This document shows, piece by piece, positions 24,734-32,733 of a DNA stretch of 41,180 nucleotides; position 1 is the stretch's first letter, and each line of letters begins with the position of its first letter. Position numbers and translations under genes: made by a program. The notes beneath the pieces were generated by a model that saw only the letters and a list, made by a program, of their open reading frames with translations, did not search any database and was not told the origin of the DNA. The stretch lies in assembly GCA_030528885.1 (NCBI GenBank), contig JAUMXY010000026.1, positions 223 through 41,402 on the forward strand, read 5' to 3'. The DNA comes from Bacteroidales bacterium (GTDB lineage Bacteria > Bacteroidota > Bacteroidia > Bacteroidales > Bacteroidaceae).

Positions 24734-26527
24734 TCAGAAGAGCACCTTCTTGCCCTGGTGCACGTAGATTCCCTTCTCGGGCTGCTCAGCCTTGCGGCCG
24801 TCGATGGTGTAGTAGCCCTCCTTGCTGCCGTCCTGCTGAGCCGATGGCGTCTCGGCCTCGGGAGCGCGGATGGCAGTCACCTCGATGCGCTCGTCGCTGC
24901 CCACAGGCTTCAGCGTCATGCAGTCGATGTTAGGCATCCATGCCGACGACGACTTGCCGTAGAGGCGCACCGTGTTGTGTCCCGGCTCCAGCTCGATGGT
25001 GAGCGTCTGCTTCGCCACGCGGTCCCAGCCGCCCGAGTTGCACGAGCTGAACGTCTTCACGTCCTTGCCGTTCACGTTCACCGTGATGGCGCGCGTGTCG
25101 CCCGACAGGTAGCTGATAGTCATCGTGTACTCGCCGCCCTTGTCGCTATAGACATTGCGCCACTGAAGGTCGTTCTTCGGGTCGCTGCCCAGCCAGCCGG
25201 CATACATGCCGCCCGAGCAAGCGCCGCTGGCCTCGTAGATGCCCGACTTGTACGACTGGTTGTTCTTGATTTCCTGATACTTGCCCAAGTAAGCCGTCTC
25301 CGCCTCGTAGAGCGCGCGCTCCAGTCGGCCCTCAGCAGTCAGGCGGTAGATACGCGTGCCATGAGCAGGCACCTTCACCGACAGCCTGCCCTCCATCACG
25401 CCCAGATCCTCCTTCTGGTACAGGTCGCGCACCTCGACAGCGCCCACCAAGTCCAGGTCCACAAAGTCAATGCCCATCTCCACCGCCTTGTCCGTCGGGT
25501 TGTACAGCGCCACCGCACGCGTCCTGCCATGATGCTCATACAGGTCCTTCGTCAGCACATACGTGCCCCCCTCATGCTGCACCACATGCGCCTGGATGCA
25601 GAGCGTATCCTGATTCAGCGCAATCAAGTCAGCGTTCCTCAGCAAGTTCAGCGCCTCCGCCTTCAGGCTCGACATGTCGCAGCCAATCAGCAGCGGGCTC
25701 GACATGATGCACCACATGCCAAAGTGCGTGCGGCCCACCTCCAGCATATCCATGTCATTGTAGCGTCCGCCAAAGCAATAAGCCGACATATACATATTCT
25801 CCTCCAGAATGCTCTTCACCGAGCCCCACGAGCAGTTGATGTCGCCCGTCGTGCGCCACGAAGCCGCAATCTCATGCGCCCAGTTGCCCGGATAAGCCCA
25901 GCGGCAGATGTTCATCCTCACATCCTCCCGACCCGTATTCTCAATCGCCTTCGCAATCGCCCTGTAGCGCTTCTCCTCATCCAGATTCAGCTTCTCGCTG
26001 TTATGATAGTCCACGCCGCCGCAGAAGTCAACCTTGATGAAGTCAAAGCCGCACTCCTTAAAGAAAAAGTCACAATCCTCCTGGTCATGCTCATACAGCC
26101 CCACACCCTCGCCCAGCTTGTCGCCGCCGTGGTAGTTGCCGCACGTGTTATGCCCCGCATCCGAATAGATGCCCGCCTTCATGCCCAGCAAGTGAATATA
26201 GTTCACCACCGGCTTCAGCCCGTTCGGGAAGCGCGTCGGGTGAATCAGCAGCTCCCCCGTCTGCGGGTCGCGCCCGCCGAAGTACCCGTCATCAATGTTA
26301 ATGTGGTTATACCCCGCCTTCAGCAGACCCTGCCTCTTCATGGCCGTCGCCTGATTCTTGATGACCGACTCGCTGATGTTCAGCGCAAACGTATTCCACG
26401 AGCTCCAGCCCATCGTAGGCTTCTCCTGCGCCCCGGCAGGGAGCGAGCACGCCGCCGCCACCAGACCGATGGACAAGCCCGCGCGCATCTTCATGAATCC
26501 ACTCATGTTCTTCCAGCTATTCTTCAT
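24734..26527 (-). CDS. GH27 alpha-galactosidase with CBM-like domain, secreted
   Basis: A 597-residue exported enzyme. The signal peptide ends near AGAQ (about 34); starts at residue 8 or 12 are also possible. The GH27 barrel spans about 36-330: MGWSSWNTF at 39-47, NIDDGYF at 77-83, the nucleophile Asp in FIKVDFCGG (D167) and the acid/base Asp in SWRTTGDI (D229). A beta-sandwich domain follows. Residues about 405-540 fit a CBM35/CBM6-type module (YEAETAYLG, YTMTISYLSGD, NIDCMTLKPV). The last 25 residues (GYYTIDGRK, KGIYVHQGKKVLF) resemble a C-terminal sorting tail. It removes alpha-linked galactose from plant oligosaccharides or galactomannan and is a plausible partner of the GH51 enzyme. Confidence 0.92.
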   Translation of the reverse strand: MKNSWKNMSGFMKMRAGLSIGLVAAACSLPAGAQEKPTMGWSSWNTFALNISESVIKNQATAMKRQGLLKAGYNHINIDDGYFGGRDPQTGELLIHPTRFPNGLKPVVNYIHLLGMKAGIYSDAGHNTCGNYHGGDKLGEGVGLYEHDQEDCDFFFKECGFDFIKVDFCGGVDYHNSEKLNLDEEKRYRAIAKAIENTGREDVRMNICRWAYPGNWAHEIAASWRTTGDINCSWGSVKSILEENMYMSAYCFGGRYNDMDMLEVGRTHFGMWCIMSSPLLIGCDMSSLKAEALNLLRNADLIALNQDTLCIQAHVVQHEGGTYVLTKDLYEHHGRTRAVALYNPTDKAVEMGIDFVDLDLVGAVEVRDLYQKEDLGVMEGRLSVKVPAHGTRIYRLTAEGRLERALYEAETAYLGKYQEIKNNQSYKSGIYEASGACSGGMYAGWLGSDPKNDLQWRNVYSDKGGEYTMTISYLSGDTRAITVNVNGKDVKTFSSCNSGGWDRVAKQTLTIELEPGHNTVRLYGKSSSAWMPNIDCMTLKPVGSDERIEVTAIRAPEAETPSAQQDGSKEGYYTIDGRKAEQPEKGIYVHQGKKVLF

Positions 26528-26832
26528 AATAGTATTGATTAGATATTGATTGTCAGCAGTGTAATGTGTTCTGTATCCAGCTCACCCATTCCTCCTCACG
26601 TCCACCTTCCCTCCCTATGTGTCACCCCTTCACTTCATCCTTCCCACCATCTCCATTCCGCCAGCGCTTTGCAAAGATAATAAAAATTCGCCACTCCATC
26701 CGCCTCCCTCTCCCTTTTTTTTCTGGCGACGGTGAAAGGGGAGAGACTTTAATTGTAGAACCTCATTCAGCCGTCCCCTGGCAGTCGCTATTCCTGTGCA
26801 TTAGGCAGGGTTGCGAATGGCGCTGTGTAGTG
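26528..26832. other. Intergenic region with GH27 leader
   Basis: No gene seen. Bases about 26575-26665 are pyrimidine-rich on the plus strand and recall the C-rich arm at the window start in style, though not clearly in sequence. A -7 promoter box lies at 26672-26679. An imperfect stem of CTCTCC / GGGGAGAG with a long loop occurs at about 26707-26746. Confidence 0.5.
26672..26679 (-). promoter_or_regulatory. -7 promoter box for GH27 (and probably GH51)
   Basis: TATCTTTG on the minus strand matches TAnnTTTG exactly, but no TTTG is found 19-21 bp further upstream, so an activator may be needed, as is common for carbohydrate genes. It implies a leader of about 140 nt. Confidence 0.5.
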
Positions 26833-27372
26833 TTACTCAAAGAATTCCTTGAAAAGCTTATCGAAGAAGAGCCTGTAGGTGATGAGCGAGCCGATGCCCA
26901 TGCAGATGCCCATGAAGATGATGCCCTCGAGAATCTGCTTCCAGAACAGCAGCAGGATGATGGCGCCTGCGATGAGGAAGACGACTCTGCCCCCTTCCAG
27001 CACATCGTCCCATGCCGAGCTGAGCCATTCGCCCGTGCTGCGCTCCACGTCCACGTTCTGCTGCTCTTTCGGCGGCTCATTCGCTGGGGCAACGTGATTC
27101 ACATAGCGCATGCTCACATAGCCTTTCTCGCCTCGGTAGTTCACCTCGCCCCAGTCCATGCTGCTGCCTTGCACCACGCTGTATATCGTGATGCGCTCAT
27201 TGGCTTTCAGCGTCCCCGCCTTCGCATACCCCGTGCCAGGTCCCTTGCGTATGTTCAGGTTCGTCGTCACCCGATATTCAGCAGGGTAGTCCACTGCCAT
27301 CGCTTCCACGCCCATCCCCAGCAGGACGAGCAGCAGAAAGATTTTCAGGTTAGTTAACAGGCTGTGTTTCAT
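26833..27372 (-). CDS. SH3b-domain protein with C-terminal membrane helices
   Basis: A 179-residue protein. The signal sequence is about 8-26 (ending EAMA). An SH3b domain covers about 32-93 (TTNLNIRKGPGTGYAK, ITIYSVVQGSSMDWGEV, KGYVSMRYV). A polar linker leads to two hydrophobic segments, about 129-144 and 148-168, and a basic/aromatic C-terminus. Bacterial SH3b domains usually bind peptidoglycan stem peptides. The topology places SH3b in the periplasm. The start is 14 bp after the stop of the TIR-WD40 gene, so the two form a unit and may act together as wall sensor and signalling receptor, which is inference. Confidence 0.75.
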   Translation of the reverse strand: MKHSLLTNLKIFLLLVLLGMGVEAMAVDYPAEYRVTTNLNIRKGPGTGYAKAGTLKANERITIYSVVQGSSMDWGEVNYRGEKGYVSMRYVNHVAPANEPPKEQQNVDVERSTGEWLSSAWDDVLEGGRVVFLIAGAIILLLFWKQILEGIIFMGICMGIGSLITYRLFFDKLFKEFFE

Positions 27373-27386
27373 GTTGGTGGTATAGG

Positions 27387-29018
27387 TTAGAGGTCGGAGA
27401 TGTCCCAGATGCGGACAATATCGCCGGGAGATGCAGACACGATTCGGCTGCCGTCAGGGCTGAAGGAGGCAGACCAGACACCCTCTGTATGTCCTTCGAG
27501 CGTTCTGAGGCATTCGCCTGTAGCTGCGTCCCAGATGCGGACGGTCTTGTCGTAAGATGCAGACACGATTCGGCTGCCGTCAGGGCTGAAGGAGGCAGAG
27601 AGGACAATACTTGCATGCCCTTCGAGCGTTCTGATGCATTTGCCTGTAGCTGCGTTCCAGATGCGGACGGTATAGCCATATGCAGACACGATTCTCTTTC
27701 CGTCAGGGCTGAAGGAGGCAGACAAGACAGCAAATGCATGTCTTTCGAGCGTTCTGATGCATTCTCCTGTAGCTGCGTTCCAGATGCTGACGGTCTTGTC
27801 CTTGTCATCAGATGCTGAGACGATTCGGCTGCCGTCAGGGCTGAAGGAGGCAGACCAGACAGCACCTGTATGTCCATCGAGCGTTCTGATGCATTCGCCT
27901 GTAGCTGCGTCCCAGATGCGGACGGTTTCGTCCACAGATGCAGACACGATTCGGCGGCCGTCAGGGCTGAAGGAGGCAGAGTTGACATCCTCTGCATGCC
28001 CTTCGAGTGTTCTGATGCATTCTCCTGTAGCTGCGTTCCAGATGTGGACGGTCTTGTCCTGAGATGCTGAGACGATTCGGCTGCCGTCAGGGCTGAAGGA
28101 GGCAGAGCGGACACTATTTGTATGTCCTTCGAGTGTTCTGATGCATTCTCCTGTAGCTGCGTTCCAGATGCTGACGGTATTGTCGTAAGATGCTGACACG
28201 ATTCGGCTGCCGTCAGGGCTGAAGGAGGCAGAGATGACATAGCTTGTATGTCCTTCGAGTGTTCCGATGCCTATTTGAGGTGTTGAACACTGAGATATTC
28301 CCCAAAATATCAGGAAAATCATTGCTCCGATGCCCACAATCCATCCAATTGCCGATTTCTTCATCTTTCGGAATGGAGAAATGCACTTTGCAAACAGAGC
28401 GGCGGTCTGCTCTTTCTGCTTTTCCATTTCCAGTTCCGCCTTTCTTCTCTGTTCTGCTTCTGCCTTTCGCTGGGCTTCTTCTTCACGCCTCTTGCGCGCT
28501 TCCTCTGCCCGTTGTTGTGCTTCGGCTTCTGCCAGTGCCAGCTGTTCCTTCTCCTTATTAGATTTTTCTAATTTGGCTTCGTAGTTTGTCCATACTTTCA
28601 GCCAAGAACGCAAGTCTGCATAAAAGTGTTCCAGCTTGGTGGTGTCCAAAGCATCTATCTCCAGCTGGTTGGGGAACATGAACTTGAACCAGCGAGGCAG
28701 AGGGGTGTTGTCTAAGCTGATGAAGATAATGCGTTTCTTCTCTTCGAGAGCATAATTGACCTCTCTGATGGTCCAGTCGGTGCTGTGGTTGGTAATGTTG
28801 TTGTGCTCCTTTGAGCGCATAAAAAGGAATACTTCGCATTGGTCGATGGCTTTCATGATGACCTCGACAAACTGGGCGTCACTCTCGATGCCGTCACTAT
28901 CTATCCAGCACGGCTCGCCTGTTGCCTGCTCAATGTCCTTTCGGAGCGCATCCACACGCTCCTTGTCCACTCTTTTGTATGAGATGAAAATCCTTTCGTT
29001 TTTCTTTTCCATGTTCAT
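27387..29018 (-). CDS. TIR / coiled-coil / transmembrane / seven-blade WD40 protein
   Basis: 543 residues. A TIR domain spans about 9-140: it opens RIFISYKRVDKERV, and E86 in DWTIREVNYAL is at the place of the NADase glutamate of active TIRs. A charged coiled coil rich in Glu, Arg, Gln and Ala spans about 148-205. One transmembrane helix lies at about 223-240 (IGWIVGIGAMIFLIFWG), preceded by FRKMKKS, so the TIR end should be cytosolic and the propeller periplasmic. Seven WD40 blades of 41-44 residues begin at 253, 295, 337, 379, 423, 464 and 506. The blades are nearly identical except at a few positions. The domains suggest a sensor-effector protein, possibly for defence; this is not demonstrated. 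The start could also be two codons later. Confidence 0.85.
   Translation of the reverse strand: MNMEKKNERIFISYKRVDKERVDALRKDIEQATGEPCWIDSDGIESDAQFVEVIMKAIDQCEVFLFMRSKEHNNITNHSTDWTIREVNYALEEKKRIIFISLDNTPLPRWFKFMFPNQLEIDALDTTKLEHFYADLRSWLKVWTNYEAKLEKSNKEKEQLALAEAEAQQRAEEARKRREEEAQRKAEAEQRRKAELEMEKQKEQTAALFAKCISPFRKMKKSAIGWIVGIGAMIFLIFWGISQCSTPQIGIGTLEGHTSYVISASFSPDGSRIVSASYDNTVSIWNAATGECIRTLEGHTNSVRSASFSPDGSRIVSASQDKTVHIWNAATGECIRTLEGHAEDVNSASFSPDGRRIVSASVDETVRIWDAATGECIRTLDGHTGAVWSASFSPDGSRIVSASDDKDKTVSIWNAATGECIRTLERHAFAVLSASFSPDGKRIVSAYGYTVRIWNAATGKCIRTLEGHASIVLSASFSPDGSRIVSASYDKTVRIWDAATGECLRTLEGHTEGVWSASFSPDGSRIVSASPGDIVRIWDISDL
27390..28262 (-). repeat. Tandem 123-132-bp repeats encoding WD40 blades
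   Basis: Seven tandem units, mostly 126 bp, cover the C-terminal half of the TIR-WD40 gene. Long runs are the same between units at the DNA level. Such arrays change readily by unequal recombination or conversion. Confidence 0.9.
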
Positions 29019-29097
29019 AAAATTCTTTGTTCCATCTGTTTCTCCTATAAAGCGAACAGGGAAGGTGAATCTATCAGGCTAAAGTAAAAAATTATCC

Positions 29098-30396
29098 CTA
29101 CACCAGGCAGCCGTCGAGCGCCTCCTTGAGGAAGGCTTTCATGTTGGCGTCCATGTGCTGGCCGATGAAGACGAGCTTCTGCATGCGGTCGCCGTAGGTG
29201 GCGTCCCAGTCTTCGCGCAGCTTGGGCTCGGCAGCCAGCAGGCGGTCGAGCTGGTCCTGGGGCATGGTGGCGTACCACTGTCCGCAGTTCTTCAGGCCAA
29301 ACTGGCGGCCTGCCTGCTCGAAGAGGTAGCAGATGTCTTCCTCGCCCTTGAAGTAGCAGATGCCCTTGGCGCGGATGATGTCCTTGGGCCAGTGGCGCGC
29401 CACGAAGGCGTCGAAGAGGGTCAGGTCCATGGGGCGGCGGGCGTAGTACACCCAGGTGCCGATGCCGTACTCCTCGCCATGGCTGTGACCCTCGCCGTGG
29501 CAGTGGCCGCAGGTGCAGCCTTCGCCGTGGTGGTGATGCTCATGACCGTGGTCATGGTGGCAGTGCTCTTCGCTGTCGTGATGGTGGTGGCCGTGGTCAT
29601 GGTCATGGTGATGTTCGTGGTGGTGCCCTTCGTGCTCTTCTTCTTCCTCTTCCTCTTCGGCGTGATGTCCTTCCACTTCGGCTATCCAGCGTGCCGATGT
29701 GGCTACTTCGTCGAAGTTGAACATGTTGGTGCTGAGCAGCTTGTCGAGGGGCACGTCTCCGTAGTTGCACTCGATGATGTCGGCCTTTGGCTGGAGGGCG
29801 CGGATGATGTTCTTGATGCGCTGCAGCTCTTCAGGCTCCACTTCGGCGGCCTTGTTCAGCAGGACGATGTTGCAGAACTCAATCTGCTGTATGACGAGGT
29901 TCTCGATGTCTTCTTCGGCGATGTTGCTGGCTGTGAGCCTTTCTCCGCTGGCGAACTCGTCCTTCATGCGGAGGGCATCGACCACGGTGGCGATGCAGTC
30001 GAGTCGCGCCAGCCCTTCCTTCCAGTAGCGCGGCTCCATGGTGGGTATGGCGTCGATGGTCTGCGCGATGGGGGCAGGCTCGCAGATGCCGCTTGCCTCG
30101 ATGACGATGTAGTCGAACATGCCCGTCTTGGCGATGTCGCTGAGCTGCTCCACCAGGTCCATCTTCAGCGTGCAGCAGATGCATCCGTTCTGCAGCGCCA
30201 CGAGGCTCTCGTCCTTCTCGTCCACGATGCCTCCCTTCTGTATGAGGTCGGCATCGATGTTCACCTCTCCTATGTCGTTCACGATGACTGCGAACCTGAT
30301 GCCCTTCCTGTTGTTCAGGATGCGGTTCAGCAGTGTGGTCTTGCCGCTGCCCAGATAGCCTGTGAGCAGCAGCACGGGAATCTCCTTGAATGCCAT
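29098..30396 (-). CDS. COG0523 (CobW-like) GTPase with histidine-rich metal-binding insert
   Basis: 432 residues. The P-loop GYLGSGKTT is at 13-21, NDIGEVN at 40-46, and the family CxCC motif (CICC, 72-75) follows ALQNG. The guanine-specificity motif is NKAAE (about 181-185). Residues about 243-306 are an insert extremely rich in His, Glu and Asp, plus CTCGHCH, which should bind zinc or a similar metal. A CobW C-terminal domain spans about 311-432. Family members move metals, chiefly zinc, into client proteins under scarcity using GTP. An AGGAG site precedes the ATG. No Zur-type operator was identified with confidence. Confidence 0.92.
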   Translation of the reverse strand: MAFKEIPVLLLTGYLGSGKTTLLNRILNNRKGIRFAVIVNDIGEVNIDADLIQKGGIVDEKDESLVALQNGCICCTLKMDLVEQLSDIAKTGMFDYIVIEASGICEPAPIAQTIDAIPTMEPRYWKEGLARLDCIATVVDALRMKDEFASGERLTASNIAEEDIENLVIQQIEFCNIVLLNKAAEVEPEELQRIKNIIRALQPKADIIECNYGDVPLDKLLSTNMFNFDEVATSARWIAEVEGHHAEEEEEEEEHEGHHHEHHHDHDHGHHHHDSEEHCHHDHGHEHHHHGEGCTCGHCHGEGHSHGEEYGIGTWVYYARRPMDLTLFDAFVARHWPKDIIRAKGICYFKGEEDICYLFEQAGRQFGLKNCGQWYATMPQDQLDRLLAAEPKLREDWDATYGDRMQKLVFIGQHMDANMKAFLKEALDGCLV

Positions 30397-30449
30397 TTCT
30401 CTTTTTCTCCTTATATATTATATAATATGTGTATTTTCTTTCTCTTTTG

Positions 30450-30457
30450 CAAAGTTA
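30450..30457 (-). promoter_or_regulatory. -7 promoter box for the COG0523 gene
   Basis: TAACTTTG on the minus strand, 54 bp upstream of the ATG. No good -33 partner is present. No promoter of equal quality lies in front of the TIR-WD40 gene (79-bp gap), so it may also drive the two genes behind it. Confidence 0.55.
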
Positions 30458-30583
30458 GCACAAAAGCTTGAAAGATTGTCCTTCTTCGGCAAAAAGTTCT
30501 TCAAAAAGTTAGCTTGTCATTAAAAAAGATTGCTTTTCGTGAAAAAAACTTTCATTTTGTTCGCACAATTCGCATAAAAAGCG

Positions 30584-30591
30584 TACCTTTG
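30584..30591 (+). promoter_or_regulatory. Promoter box of the first LruC-type lipoprotein gene
   Basis: TACCTTTG at 30584-30591. A TTTTGTT-like stretch lies slightly farther upstream than usual. The upstream sequence (a CGTGAAAAA-like element, then TTTTGTT, then CATAAAAAG) resembles that before the promoters at 34442 and 35011. Confidence 0.6.
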
Positions 30592-30681
30592 TAATCTGTT
30601 AGTGCTGCCAACACTCAAAACTGGCTCAAGTAGGCTATTTTTAACAAATCATTATTCAGTTTTTTTAAGGTTTTTTTATTT

Positions 30682-32061
30682 ATGAACGTTAGAACTTTGG
30701 CAGCAGCAACTGTTGCATCCTTGTGCTTTGCTGCCTGCAGCGAATTCGATCCTGTAGAAGACACGTCTTGGAACTACAGCGACGAAGAAGAATCAATCAT
30801 CAATTCATTCAACGAGAACTTTGTGCTGCGCTACGGCGCCATCGACCCTGTCCACACATGGGGATTCGAGGAACTTTCTGCTGAGCCAGCGGAGATGAAG
30901 ACACGATTAACAACAGACTTAAACGGCAACGAATGGGTTGCCAATGGCTATGACATTCCTCTCGCCATTACAGACGCAGAGCGTAACGCTGTGGTTCATG
31001 CCTTCAGGACTATAACCAGCTCCAACTTCGAGCTGTCTGAATTCAAAGAATTCTTTGCTCAGCAGGTTTACTCAGGCGGCAATGACTACAGCAAGGTCAA
31101 CCTTGGTCTGACGCAGAACGACTACAAGTACACACCCAAGCAGCAGAATGGGGGGAATCCTGACCCTGTTCTGTCATCAGAAAAGATGAACCAGCTGACA
31201 TTCGACACGGGACACATTAATAACTTCAACGCATCTGACAATAAGGATTGGAATGGATGCACTCGTGTTCTCGATTTCAAGAACACAAACATTGCCTACC
31301 ACAATTCATATGATGGAACGTACTATAACAAGAAGGACGTGGATTATATCCTTCTTACTGTTACTTGGGAAGAAGGTGGTGTGACTCGTTCAGGCTCATA
31401 CCTCGGCTTCGACTTCCGTTCTGAATCTCAAAATGGGATCATAGAGAAAGACAACAAGTTCGACGACTGGATTATCAAGCTTACACCAGCAGATCCTAAT
31501 CCTGGAGCGGTAATTCCTAATCCTGAACAGACCAATCCTGTGCGTGTAATGTGCGAGGACCTCGGCAACACTTACGACTTCGACTTCAACGACCTTGTGT
31601 TCGATGTGTACTTCATCAAGAGCAGTACAGACGCAAAGGCAATCAAGGCAGTGATTACTGTGCAGGCGGCCGGCGGTACGATGCCTATCTACATCGGTTC
31701 GGAAATCACTTCAGAGCGTGAGGCGCACCATCTGTTGGGCGCATCCATCACCTCTAAGGCCATCAACGTTGGCGCTGGCCAAACCAGAACACCAAGGAAG
31801 TTTGTCATCCCTGCTACAAGCACCAATGCTGATGACATCGAGATTTACGTTGGAGGTGTCAGCAACAAGGCAACAGTGACCATCCTGCCAAAGTCTTCAA
31901 CCACTTCCAACCGTGCACCACAGAAGATAGCGACCGACCAAAACACTCGTTGGCTCAAGGAGAACCAGCAGATAGAGTGGGGTTATCCTGACTTCGCAAA
32001 ATGGGTCAACGATCGCAATGTGGTGTGGATTAACAACAAACAAGAGAGCTACCTCTATTGA
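30682..32061 (+). CDS. LruC / DUF4842-type surface lipoprotein, paralog 1
   Basis: 459 residues with a lipobox CFAAC (Cys 19). Near the N-terminus, FVLRYGAIDPVHTWGFEEL has the typical RYG...WGF pattern. Near residues 288-310, VMCEDLGNTYDFDFNDLVF is the acidic motif of LruC-domain proteins, thought to bind calcium. The C-terminal part ends in IEWGYPDFAKWV. It is clearly paralogous to the gene at 35189 (same order of motifs, moderate identity). Proteins of this kind are outer-membrane lipoproteins of unknown exact role. A terminator of the 57-bp repeat type follows about 70 bp after the stop. Confidence 0.8.
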   Translation: MNVRTLAAATVASLCFAACSEFDPVEDTSWNYSDEEESIINSFNENFVLRYGAIDPVHTWGFEELSAEPAEMKTRLTTDLNGNEWVANGYDIPLAITDAERNAVVHAFRTITSSNFELSEFKEFFAQQVYSGGNDYSKVNLGLTQNDYKYTPKQQNGGNPDPVLSSEKMNQLTFDTGHINNFNASDNKDWNGCTRVLDFKNTNIAYHNSYDGTYYNKKDVDYILLTVTWEEGGVTRSGSYLGFDFRSESQNGIIEKDNKFDDWIIKLTPADPNPGAVIPNPEQTNPVRVMCEDLGNTYDFDFNDLVFDVYFIKSSTDAKAIKAVITVQAAGGTMPIYIGSEITSEREAHHLLGASITSKAINVGAGQTRTPRKFVIPATSTNADDIEIYVGGVSNKATVTILPKSSTTSNRAPQKIATDQNTRWLKENQQIEWGYPDFAKWVNDRNVVWINNKQESYLY

Positions 32062-32111
32062 TAACGCATTCTCCTGCAACCGCTCTGCCAGCGCGCGGAG
32101 CGGAACGGGGG

Positions 32112-32168
32112 AAAATAAGAGTGCAACGCAATGGTGCGGACGCTTCGGCGCCCGCACTTTTTTTGTGC
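32112..32168 (+). repeat. 57-bp direct repeat with terminator, copy 1
   Basis: Identical over 57 bp to 34150-34206. It includes the hairpin at 32134-32157 and the T-run. Together the copies bracket the BspA-like gene with a period of 2,038 bp. Confidence 0.9.
32134..32164 (+). terminator. UUCG-capped intrinsic terminator after LruC paralog 1
   Basis: GTGCGG-A-CGC, loop TTCG, GCG-C-CCGCAC (32134-32157), then seven T. The C(UUCG)G cap is an unusually stable tetraloop. Confidence 0.9.
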
Positions 32169-32450
32169 CAATTGCTGAGAAAAACGTCAGTTCAATATAA
32201 GAACGTGAGTCCGACGTAAGCTTATTTTGTTTTTTCTTCGGAATTATTAAGAATTGACGACAGACAACGGACTACGGACCGCATAACCATCTATCCGTAA
32301 AATCCCAAAATTTGGCTTAATTACTCTAACTATTTTAACTACTCAAAACAAACAGGCGACAGCTACACATTCGCTCCTTTAACTTCTTTTTAACTCCTCC
32401 ATAACTCTTACATCGACTCAAGTTAAAAAAATAAAAATAAACGGGGAAAA

Positions 32451-32482
32451 GTTGTAACATTCCATACAATCTATTATTTTTG
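32451..32482 (+). promoter_or_regulatory. Promoter of the BspA-like gene and leader
   Basis: GTTG (32451-32454), exactly 20 bp, TATTTTTG (32475-32482). It is about 280 bp upstream of the BspA-like ATG and leaves a long leader. Confidence 0.7.
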
Positions 32483-32517
32483 CAAATGAAACTTTAGAAC
32501 TTTTTAATTTTTTGCTT

Positions 32518-32625
32518 ATGACAAAAGTCGTACCCAACAACGCATTAACTTCCTATTGGGAGTTATGGAAATTCTTCAAGCAACTTACCTCCGAAGAAAA
32601 GCAAGGAAGCGTAATATTCCGGTAA
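32518..32625 (+). CDS. Possible 35-aa leader peptide
   Basis: A 35-codon frame begins about 30 nt past the expected transcription start and ends before the stem-loop at 32666. The product is hydrophilic with an aromatic middle (SYWELWKFFKQL). No run of regulatory codons is obvious, and no strong ribosome site is seen, which is normal in this group. It may be a leader peptide or the relic of a gene. The family is not recognised. Confidence 0.35.
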   Translation: MTKVVPNNALTSYWELWKFFKQLTSEEKQGSVIFR

Positions 32626-32665
32626 CGTGAAGGCATGATAAAGTCTAAATTAATGAGAGATTAAC

Positions 32666-32733
32666 CTGTTGGCAGAATTCATAACCCGTTAAGAGAATGA
32701 ATACGCATCCTATTCATTCTGCCAGCAGTTTTT
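32666..32733 (+). terminator. Attenuator-like stem-loop in the BspA-like leader
   Basis: Outer pairing: 32666-32678 with 32716-32728 (13 bp, one G-U), followed by TTTTTATT. Inner pairing: 32694-32703 with 32711-32720 (perfect 10 bp). The two share 32716-32720, so the full forms compete. It sits 25 bp before the BspA-like ATG. Confidence 0.5.

Noticed and set aside
24623-26542. 639-codon frame opposite the GH27 gene
   Set aside because: It is a shadow caused by strong third-position bias; the Arg/His/Leu/Ala-rich product is not protein-like and the GH27 frame is certain.
27387-28265. Regular 126-bp repeats resembling a repeat array (CRISPR-like spacing)
   Set aside because: They are in-frame WD40 blades of a continuous coding sequence; units are too long and there are no unique spacers.
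29155-30471. 438-codon frame opposite the COG0523 gene
   Set aside because: It is an antisense shadow of the histidine-rich GTPase; its Val-rich stretch is simply the complement of His codons.
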